From an uncultured bacterium (GTDB lineage Bacteria; Cyanobacteriota; Vampirovibrionia; Gastranaerophilales; Gastranaerophilaceae): a DNA stretch of 33,713 nucleotides. A program made the position numbers and the translations under genes. Positions 27,821 through 33,713 of the stretch are shown one piece after another; positions within the stretch are counted from its first letter, which is position 1; each line of letters begins with the position of its first letter. The notes below the pieces were generated by a model, which had not been told where the DNA came from, did not search any database, and was given only the letters and a program-made list of their open reading frames with translations. The stretch is from the NCBI GenBank assembly GCA_947361225.1, contig CANAIK010000017.1, positions 1 to 33,713 on the forward strand. Direction: 5' to 3'.

Positions 27821-27848
27821 TTGAAAAAAACCGAAAAAAATATATAAT
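27821..27848 (+). promoter_or_regulatory. Putative sigma70-type promoter of a 38-aa smORF
   Basis: TTGAAA (27821-27826), 16-bp spacer, TATAAT (27843-27848). Confidence 0.65.
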
Positions 27849-27854
27849 TCAACT

Positions 27855-27971
27855 ATGAACAAAACAACTATATTAGAAATTTGGAACAACTTACATCCTA
27901 TGACCCATTTTTGGATAATCATAAGCTCTGTTGGAATTCTAACTCTATATGGACTGATGTATTGCCTGTAA
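27855..27971 (+). CDS. 38-aa single-TM small protein, apparently leaderless
   Basis: ATG at the predicted +1: MNKTTILEIWNNLHPMTHFWIIISSVGILTLYGLMYCL*. Below the ORF-track length cutoff. Confidence 0.5.
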   Translation: MNKTTILEIWNNLHPMTHFWIIISSVGILTLYGLMYCL

Positions 27972-27993
27972 AACGAGGGTTACAAGAGGAGAC

Positions 27994-28015
27994 AAGCTAT
28001 TTTTTAATAGCTTTT
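27994..28015 (+). terminator. Possible weak rho-independent terminator after the smORF
   Basis: aagctatt-tttt-aatagctt followed by tt. Confidence 0.4.
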
Positions 28016-28032
28016 GTGTAAAGTTAAAATTT

Positions 28033-28063
28033 TAGAGACTAAAGATATTATCTTTAGTCTCTA
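28033..28063. repeat. Perfect inverted repeat, possible bidirectional terminator
   Basis: tagagactaaagat-att-atctttagtctcta, 14-bp arms, between convergent smORF and 28093..28386; no strong T tract on either side. Confidence 0.6.
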
Positions 28064-28092
28064 GCGAATAGCTTTATATTACTCAAAAAAAT

Positions 28093-28386
28093 TTACTTTA
28101 CTTTTTTTGAAATAAGCTCATCAAGCGGAGTTTTTTTAAGACCATTTTTGATTTTTTCAATATTTTTATCATCTAAAACTTTAATTGCATTGATATTTTT
28201 TCCCATAGACTTTGGAGTCTTTTTAACTAAAGATGAATTAATAGCTGCAAGTGAATCCAAACTTTTTTGAATAGTTTTGTCATCTACAGCTTTAGAAGGC
28301 AGTTCCGGTAATTTAGGAGGGATTGTTGTTTTTGAAGCTTGTGTAAAAAACCCGCCTATTTTGCTTGTAATTTTAGATAAATCCAT
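28093..28386 (-). CDS. Hypothetical 97-aa Lys-rich protein
   Basis: ORF with AAAGGA-type SD upstream and a TATAAT about 30 nt further upstream on the - strand. Confidence 0.65.
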   Translation of the reverse strand: MDLSKITSKIGGFFTQASKTTIPPKLPELPSKAVDDKTIQKSLDSLAAINSSLVKKTPKSMGKNINAIKVLDDKNIEKIKNGLKKTPLDELISKKVK

Positions 28387-28540
28387 TTTTTAATCCTTTC
28401 GCTTAAAGTATTACATTATAATTAAAAAAATTCTATCTAAAACATTGCTATAAGTACACTTCCCCCATCCCATTCTATTCTATTAGGGATTATTACAGGG
28501 TTTTAGGCGATTGTAAATTTTTTTACAAAATTGTTACAAT

Positions 28541-29017
28541 TCATTTTTTGAACACAAAAAATTTAAAAATTAAAAAGGAAATTACAGCGATAAAAGGAAT
28601 TAATAACGCTTGCGCTAAGTATTCATTAATAAATCGAACTAAGAAGTTCAACAACAAACTATTCAAGATAAACGTAACAATATAAGATAAAATAAATTTA
28701 AGAATCAACTTATTATCGTGGTTTTTAAAAACAATCGATCCTGTTGTTTTAAAATTCCACAAAACCCCGAGAATATATTGGAAAAACAAAGCTGGGGTCG
28801 GCTCCAGTCCAATTGTTATAAAAAATGCGTAAATAACATAAGCAAAAATCGAGTTCAGCACTCCAACGAATAAAAACTTTAAAAATTTCTCATCAATAGG
28901 TTTTAATAGTCCAAAAAGAAAATTTTGGTGAAAATAATGGAAACAAAAAGACAGTGCAGTCTTAATTTTATTAAAAACTGCACTGTCAATAATTTTTTGT
29001 TTCAATTTAGCCAACAT
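28541..29017 (-). CDS. GtrA-like small multi-TM protein
   Basis: [22 protein letters not shown]...[11 protein letters not shown]...[19 protein letters not shown] resembles the GtrA family; ATG 29017 overlaps the rplA stop. Confidence 0.65.
   Translation of the reverse strand: MLAKLKQKIIDSAVFNKIKTALSFCFHYFHQNFLFGLLKPIDEKFLKFLFVGVLNSIFAYVIYAFFITIGLEPTPALFFQYILGVLWNFKTTGSIVFKNHDNKLILKFILSYIVTFILNSLLLNFLVRFINEYLAQALLIPFIAVISFLIFKFFVFKK
28950..28987 (-). terminator. Rho-independent terminator of the rplKA operon, inside the gtrA-like ORF
   Basis: gacagtgcagt / actgcactgtc 11-bp stem; on the - strand followed by TTTTTGTTT. Confidence 0.75.
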
Positions 29018-29732
29018 ATTCTTTAACTTCAGCCGGGACATTTTTGGCATCTAATTTAATACCAGGACCCATAGTAGTTGATAGATAAACTGATTTTAAG
29101 TAAGTTCCTTTAGCACTTGAGGGTTTTGCTTTAATAACAGCATCAGCTAAGGTTGCGTAGTTTTTAAACAAATCATCAGCGCTAAATTTCATTTTTCCCA
29201 AAGGAACGTGTATCATCCCTTGTTTATCTGCACGAAACTCAACTTTACCTGCTTTTGCGTCTTTAACTGCACGACCGACATCAACTGTAACGGTTCCGGT
29301 TTTTGGGTTTGGCATTAAGCCTTTAGGACCCAGAACTCTACCTAATTTACCAAGTTTAGGCATCATATCAGGTGTTGCAATTAAAGTATCGAATTCAAAC
29401 CAGCCGCCTGCGATTTTATCGATAATTTCTTCACTTCCTGCCTCGTTTGCGCCAGCGTCTTTAGCCTCAGCTACTTTATCAGCTTTTGCGATAACACAAA
29501 CTCGAACATCTTTACCTAAACCTGCCGGTAATACGGTTGTGGATCTAATTTGTTGATCGGCGTGTTTAACATCAATCCCAAGACGCATATGACATTCTAA
29601 GGTTTCATCAAATTTTGATGTTGCACTTGCAACTTCTTGAAGTTTTGTTATTGCCTCTTTAGCGCTTGTTGGTTGAGTAAACCCTTCAAGCATTTCATTA
29701 ATTTTTTGTTGTCTTTTGGTTAATTTAGCCAT
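29007..29732 (-). CDS. rplA: 50S ribosomal protein L1
   Basis: VRGSGT-like [42 protein letters not shown]. Confidence 0.97.
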   Translation of the reverse strand: MAKLTKRQQKINEMLEGFTQPTSAKEAITKLQEVASATSKFDETLECHMRLGIDVKHADQQIRSTTVLPAGLGKDVRVCVIAKADKVAEAKDAGANEAGSEEIIDKIAGGWFEFDTLIATPDMMPKLGKLGRVLGPKGLMPNPKTGTVTVDVGRAVKDAKAGKVEFRADKQGMIHVPLGKMKFSADDLFKNYATLADAVIKAKPSSAKGTYLKSVYLSTTMGPGIKLDAKNVPAEVKEYVG

Positions 29733-29745
29733 TTTTTTCTCCTTT

Positions 29746-29800
29746 ATGTGGTAATTAGCGGTCGTTTTGTAAAAACTACAAAACTAAACCTCCCATCTAT
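29746..29800 (-). promoter_or_regulatory. Putative L1-binding autoregulatory leader of rplA (23S rRNA mimic)
   Basis: - strand ATAGATGGGAGGTTTA-[GTTTTGTA gttttt ACAAAAC type hairpin]-GACCGCTAATTACCACAT immediately before AAAGGAG. Confidence 0.65.
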
Positions 29801-30237
29801 TATTGTTTAACAGTTACGCCCATTGAACGAGCAGTTCCTTTAATCATTTCTTTAGCTGCTTCAATGGAGGTAGCATTTAAATCGTTCATTTTGATATTAG
29901 CGATTTTTTCAAGTTGTTCGTTTGTAATTTCAGCAACTTTTGTCTTATTGGGAACACTTGAACCCTTAGGCAAATTTAATTCTTTTTTAATAAGAACTGC
30001 AGCCGGGGGTGATTTTGTAACGAAGTCGAAACTTCTATCTTCATAAACATCAATTACAACAGGGATGATATAACCTGCTTGAGATGCAGTTCTTTCGTTG
30101 AACTGTTTGCAGAAATCCATTATGTTTACACCTTTTTGCCCTAGAGCAGGACCAACCGGAGGTGATGGATTAGCTTTTCCGGCCTCAATTTGAAGTTTAA
30201 TTTTACCGGTAATTTTTTTGTTTGATTTTGGTGCCAT
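29800..30237 (-). CDS. rplK: 50S ribosomal protein L11
   Basis: [39 protein letters not shown] 30237 with GGAG SD. Confidence 0.97.
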   Translation of the reverse strand: MAPKSNKKITGKIKLQIEAGKANPSPPVGPALGQKGVNIMDFCKQFNERTASQAGYIIPVVIDVYEDRSFDFVTKSPPAAVLIKKELNLPKGSSVPNKTKVAEITNEQLEKIANIKMNDLNATSIEAAKEMIKGTARSMGVTVKQ

Positions 30238-30252
30238 ATTTATTCTCCTTTC

Positions 30253-30285
30253 GTGGTAATTGCGGCTTTTTTTAAAACCTTCCAC
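30253..30285 (-). promoter_or_regulatory. Putative L1-binding autoregulatory leader of rplK (23S rRNA mimic)
   Basis: - strand GTGGAAGGTTTTAAAAAAAGCCGCAATTACCAC directly before GAAAGGAG. Confidence 0.65.
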
Positions 30286-30295
30286 TATTTATTGT

Positions 30296-30922
30296 TTATA
30301 CTTTTTGAATTTGTTTATATTCTAATTCAACCGGGGTTTCACGACCAAAAATTGAAACCATTGCACGAAGTTTAGATTTATCAGGATAAACTTCTGTGAT
30401 ATCTCCAATAAACTCGGCAAACGGACCTGAAATGATTCTAACTTTATCCCCGACTTTAACATCAAGTTCAATTTTAGTTGTTGTTTGTTGTCCGTGGTGA
30501 ATAATCTTTTTAATTTCTGAATCTTTAGCGGGAATTGGTTTTTTAGCAGTTCCAACGAACTTGGTAACACCTGCTGTGTGTCTTACAACATACCAGGAGT
30601 CATCGTCCATTATCATTTCAACCAAAACATATCCGGGGAAGATTTTTTCTTCTTTTTTGGTTTTCTTGCCTTGACGAACCTGGGTTATTGTTTTTTGAGG
30701 AACTTCAATTCTGAAAATTTTCTCGCCCATGTTCATATATTCAACACGTTTTTCAAGGTTGACTTTAACTTTGTTTTCATAGCCTGAATAAGTGTGAACA
30801 ACATACCATCTTTTTTTAGGTGCTTTTTCAACCGTATGGGTTTGTTCTTTGCTTATATAAATGCTTTCATCGACAGTTTCCTGTTGATTTTCATTTTGAA
30901 TTTCATTTTCTTTTTCTGACAT
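30296..30922 (-). CDS. nusG: Transcription termination/antitermination protein NusG
   Basis: RWYVVHTYSGYENKVKVNLEKR, IFPGYVLVEM, WYVVRHTAGVTKFVG, GDKVRIISGPFAEFIGDI. Confidence 0.97.
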   Translation of the reverse strand: MSEKENEIQNENQQETVDESIYISKEQTHTVEKAPKKRWYVVHTYSGYENKVKVNLEKRVEYMNMGEKIFRIEVPQKTITQVRQGKKTKKEEKIFPGYVLVEMIMDDDSWYVVRHTAGVTKFVGTAKKPIPAKDSEIKKIIHHGQQTTTKIELDVKVGDKVRIISGPFAEFIGDITEVYPDKSKLRAMVSIFGRETPVELEYKQIQKV

Positions 30923-30932
30923 TTTTCAACCT

Positions 30933-31151
30933 TTACTTAATTAGACCCAAAAGAGCTTTGAAAATTATATCCATAAAATAAACTACAAGTGTAAAGAATA
31001 TTACAACAGCTAAAACAACAACAGCCTCCACCACAACTTGTTTTCTTGTGGGCCAGGAAACCTTTGACCACTCGGTTTTAACACCTTTTAAGTATGTGGT
31101 TAAGGAATTTTTTAAATCTGTTTTTTCTTGTAATTTTTTTTCTTGGGACAT
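30933..31151 (-). CDS. secE: Preprotein translocase subunit SecE
   Basis: YLKGVKTEWSKVSWPTRKQVVVEAVVVLAVVIFFTLVVYFMDIIF; ATG 31151 (listed 31208 start overlaps the tRNA). Confidence 0.95.
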   Translation of the reverse strand: MSQEKKLQEKTDLKNSLTTYLKGVKTEWSKVSWPTRKQVVVEAVVVLAVVIFFTLVVYFMDIIFKALLGLIK

Positions 31152-31178
31152 AAATTTCTTTCTTCTATTTGTTAAATT

Positions 31179-31251
31179 CGCGCCCTGAAGGACTCGAACC
31201 CTCGACATCCGGTTTTGGAGACCGACGTTCTACCAACTGAACTAAGGACGC
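31179..31251 (-). tRNA. tRNA-Trp(CCA)
   Basis: 73-nt cloverleaf read by eye on - strand: GCGTCCT/AGGGCGC acceptor, GTTC/GAAC D stem, TCGGT-CTCCAAA-ACCGG anticodon arm, GAGGG-TTCGAGT-CCTTC T arm, G discriminator; 3' CCA not encoded. Confidence 0.95.
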
Positions 31252-31264
31252 AAAAACCTTTTAA

Positions 31265-31432
31265 CTACTTTGTTTCCTTGTGAACAGTGTGTTTTTTACA
31301 AGAAGAACAATATTTTTTAAGTTCCATACGTTCTTTGTTTGTTTTTTTATTTTTTGTAGTTGTGTAATTTCTTTCCTTGCAATCCTCGCAAGCAAGAACA
31401 ACCATTTTATCGTTTTTTCCTTTAATGCCCAT
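31265..31432 (-). CDS. rpmG: 50S ribosomal protein L33
   Basis: - strand [58 protein letters not shown]; the ORF track lists only an out-of-frame ORF here. Confidence 0.93.
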   Translation of the reverse strand: MGIKGKNDKMVVLACEDCKERNYTTTKNKKTNKERMELKKYCSSCKKHTVHKETK

Positions 31433-31482
31433 TTCAACTGCCTTTCTTGGGGTTTTATCGTATAAAATTTCTTCTTATTAAT

Positions 31483-31507
31483 AGAATGTCCACTCAAGGG
31501 ACATTCT
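31483..31507 (-). promoter_or_regulatory. Stem-loop at the predicted 5' end of the rpmG-secE-nusG-rplKA mRNA
   Basis: AGAATGTCC-7 nt-GGACATTCT perfect 9-bp stem; TATAAT on - strand at 31513-31518. Confidence 0.6.
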
Positions 31508-31648
31508 TATTGATTATATCTTATATTCTACCAAGAAAATTTTTTTTTACAAATATTTATTTTATTTTTCTTAACAATTCGACAAAAACTCCCAATATTA
31601 CCAAATCGGGTAATTTATTTTAAGGCTCAAAAAGAGTAGTTTTATTAT

Positions 31649-32299
31649 ATGGAAAAAACTATCGACAAAACGAAAACCATAATTAAAGAGAATGAAAAAT
31701 TAATAGCAAATATCCTGCACGACATTAAAAGCCCTTTATACAGCATTAAAATCGGACTTCAAAACAGACTCGACACTGAACTTAACAAAGATATTTTCGA
31801 AACAACGGTTAATATTATTGAATATATCGAAAAATTTTTGATTAACTACAGTTTTCAAGAAGGCAAATTCGATAAAAAAATTTCCCCTTGCGACATTAAA
31901 CAAATAATTAACAAAAAAATTGATAATTATAAATATATTTTTATTAACAAAAACATTCATATTGATTTTTATTCGGATGAAATTGAATATAAAGTAGATT
32001 CAATTGAAATCTTTTTATCAAGCATAATAGGGAACATTATTTCCAATATTGCGCTCCACGCAAGCGAGAACGAGAATGCAATTATTGAAATTTATTCGAA
32101 AAAAGATTGCGTTGTTGTGGATTTTAAAAATTCATACAACAGCGAAAACAAAGACTTTTCCCTTGGACTCGATTTTTGTCAAAAGTTAGCAATTAACGCA
32201 AATGTTCAAATGAAATTCACCAAAACAAAAGGAGAAGTTTGTGTTAATTTAAGAATTCCGACTATAAAAAAACTACAAAGAAAAATTATCGGAATCTGA
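31649..32299 (+). CDS. Compact histidine kinase-like protein without sensor domain
   Basis: H-box ANILHDIKSPLYSIKIGLQ, N-box-like IIGNIISNIALHA, G2-like FSLGLDFCQKLAINANVQ. Confidence 0.75.
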   Translation: MEKTIDKTKTIIKENEKLIANILHDIKSPLYSIKIGLQNRLDTELNKDIFETTVNIIEYIEKFLINYSFQEGKFDKKISPCDIKQIINKKIDNYKYIFINKNIHIDFYSDEIEYKVDSIEIFLSSIIGNIISNIALHASENENAIIEIYSKKDCVVVDFKNSYNSENKDFSLGLDFCQKLAINANVQMKFTKTKGEVCVNLRIPTIKKLQRKIIGI

Positions 32300-32542
32300 T
32301 TTAGAGCTTATTTGAGCTGACAATTCAGCGATTAAACGAGAAATTTCATAGCCCGAAACCATAACTTCTAAAACCAATTGCGAATTAATTAAAATTTTAT
32401 CCCCGTATTCCATAGTATCCGGGTTGAGGGCTAAGAATTCGATAAAATCCTCACCAACATATAAAATTTTACCAAAACTTGCGTCTGTTGCCCAACGCAA
32501 AAATACTAATGTTTGTTCAAATAATTTTAGTTTTTGTATCAT
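32273..32542 (-). CDS. Hypothetical protein of about 89 aa
   Basis: MIQKLKLFEQTLVFLRWATDASFGKILYVGEDFIEFLALNPDTMEYGDKILINSQLVLEVMVSG...; 3' overlap with the kinase gene. Confidence 0.6.
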   Translation of the reverse strand: MIQKLKLFEQTLVFLRWATDASFGKILYVGEDFIEFLALNPDTMEYGDKILINSQLVLEVMVSGYEISRLIAELSAQISSKSDSDNFSL

Positions 32543-32571
32543 CCTCATAATTATATGATATGATTTATTTT

Positions 32572-33231
32572 ATGAATGTCAATTTTATTTCGGATAATTG
32601 TAACATTGTAAATAATGGTCAAATAAATATGGATATTGACGAAAAAACCCTCGATAGGGCAATTGACAAAAAATCCGATTGTGCGTTTGTAAGGTTTTAT
32701 CAATGGTATCCAAAATGTGTTAGTTTAGGAAGAAATCAAAAAAAAGATATTAATTATAATAATATTGATATTGTAACCCGCTTGAGTGGAGGAAGAGCGC
32801 TTTTGCACGACAAAGAGCTCACTTACAGTGTTGTTTGTCCGATTTTTGAGCAAAGTGTGACTAAAAGTTACAAAGAAATTTCCAATTGTTTAATTCTGGG
32901 GTTTAAAAATCTTGGAATCGACCTTGAATTCGCTCATTTAGAACATTCGAATTCGACTTATTGTTTTAATACAACTTCAAGAGCGGATATTTGTTACAAT
33001 AACAAAAAATTTATAGGTTCCGCTCAATATAGAAAAAAAGGATACCTGTTGCAGCACGGATCGATTCCCTACGAGCTTGATTGGGGCTTAATTGAGGAAC
33101 TTTTTTTAGAAAAAACAAATAGGGAAAAAATTATAACATTAAACGAAATTAACGATAATTTATCGACAAGACAAATAATTGAGGCTCTAAAAACCGGTTT
33201 TGTTGAGGGTTTTAAAAATATTAACGTATAA
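32572..33231 (+). CDS. Lipoate-protein ligase A / octanoyltransferase family protein
   Basis: RFYQWYPKCVSLGRNQ, RLSGGRALLHDKELTYSVV, RADICYNNKKFIGSAQYRKKGYLLQHGSIPY. Confidence 0.9.
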   Translation: MNVNFISDNCNIVNNGQINMDIDEKTLDRAIDKKSDCAFVRFYQWYPKCVSLGRNQKKDINYNNIDIVTRLSGGRALLHDKELTYSVVCPIFEQSVTKSYKEISNCLILGFKNLGIDLEFAHLEHSNSTYCFNTTSRADICYNNKKFIGSAQYRKKGYLLQHGSIPYELDWGLIEELFLEKTNREKIITLNEINDNLSTRQIIEALKTGFVEGFKNINV

Positions 33232-33511
33232 GTCCTTCTGCTCTTAGGATTTCTTTAACTTTTTCGGTAAAATCGTCTTGTTGGAGGGGTTTTGAAGGGT
33301 TGAACATGGTCCCTGCGCCGCAAACAAGATAATTTAAGTTAATGTTATAGTCAATAAAAAGTGTCGTTAAAATATCCAGAGAAACAAAAGTTTTATCATT
33401 CTCAACAGCAGAAATTCCCGATTTTGATAAGCCTATATTTTTACCAAAAACCTCTTGTGAAAGGTTTAGAGCGGTTCTAATTTTTTTAAATCTGCTTCCC
33501 GTTGTGCTCAT
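33221..33511 (-). CDS. XRE-family HTH transcriptional regulator
   Basis: FKKIRTALNLSQEVFGKNIGLSKSGISAVENDKTFVSLDILTTLFIDYNINLNYLVCG; ATG 33511 likely. Confidence 0.88.
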   Translation of the reverse strand: MSTTGSRFKKIRTALNLSQEVFGKNIGLSKSGISAVENDKTFVSLDILTTLFIDYNINLNYLVCGAGTMFNPSKPLQQDDFTEKVKEILRAEGLIR

Positions 33512-33548
33512 TTTTATACTTTCATTGTATGAAGTTTTGTAACCAATA

Positions 33549-33584
33549 TACATAATTTATTGACAAATGTTTATAAATTATGTA
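33549..33584. promoter_or_regulatory. Candidate operator: 12-bp inverted repeat
   Basis: tacataatttat (33549-33560), 12-nt spacer, ataaattatgta (33573-33584). Confidence 0.7.
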
Positions 33585-33588
33585 CAAT
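33560..33588 (+). promoter_or_regulatory. Strong sigma70-type promoter reading off the right edge
   Basis: TTGACA (33560-33565), 17-bp spacer, TACAAT (33583-33588). Confidence 0.8.
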
Positions 33589-33642
33589 CGGTTTGTTAAC
33601 TTTATTAGTTGTTCTATAACTAATTAATACCACGAAAACATT

Positions 33643-33664
33643 TAAACGGCAAAATTGCCGTTTA
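33643..33664 (+). promoter_or_regulatory. Stem-loop in the leader of the next (off-window) gene
   Basis: taaacggcaa-aa-ttgccgttta, 10-bp perfect stem; AAGG SD-like sequence follows near the window end. Confidence 0.6.
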
Positions 33665-33713
33665 GTTCGATTACAAAAAATTTATACACAAAAATTATAA
33701 GGAAATTTTTTAT

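Noticed and set aside
31261-31497. 78-aa - strand ORF as listed
   Set aside because: Wrong frame; the L33 frame (31265..31432) is convincing.
1-33713. CRISPR array, transposase, integrase or phage structural genes
   Set aside because: None recognised on either strand; the window reads as ordinary chromosomal backbone with lineage-specific genes.

Overview
AT-rich, gene-dense bacterial chromosomal segment. Gene content and protein style resemble Gastranaerophilales/Melainabacteria-type gut bacteria; this is inference, no search was possible. No phage, transposon or CRISPR array was recognised. Left to right: (1) 3' part of a truncated Ala/Gly-rich coiled-coil protein; (2) a + strand run of fixC, fixX, a small hypothetical, a TPR protein, dprA, topA, aroE, a GH13-like protein, ald and proB; (3) two lineage-type hypotheticals and an XRE regulator separating proB from proA; (4) proA, then an unknown Cys-containing protein paired with a BadF/HgdC-type ATPase activase; (5) a - strand flagellar cluster: lytic transglycosylase, fliE, fliF, a FliG-position protein, fliH, flhA; (6) an acyltransferase and several small ORFs; (7) a - strand rpmG, tRNA-Trp(CCA), secE, nusG, rplK, rplA operon followed by a GtrA-like ORF; (8) a compact orphan histidine kinase, a small unknown protein, a lipoate-ligase-family protein and a second XRE regulator with a strong divergent promoter at the right edge. 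Observations most worth a second look: two apparent L1-binding 23S rRNA mimics, one before rplK and one before rplA; the activase plus unknown Cys-protein pair; a hairpin that would sequester the Shine-Dalgarno of the 682-aa ORF; a divergent FliG-position protein; a 12-bp inverted repeat overlapping a TTGACA-17-TACAAT promoter next to an XRE gene; an unlisted 38-aa apparently leaderless membrane smORF; and a terminator lying inside the gtrA-like reading frame.
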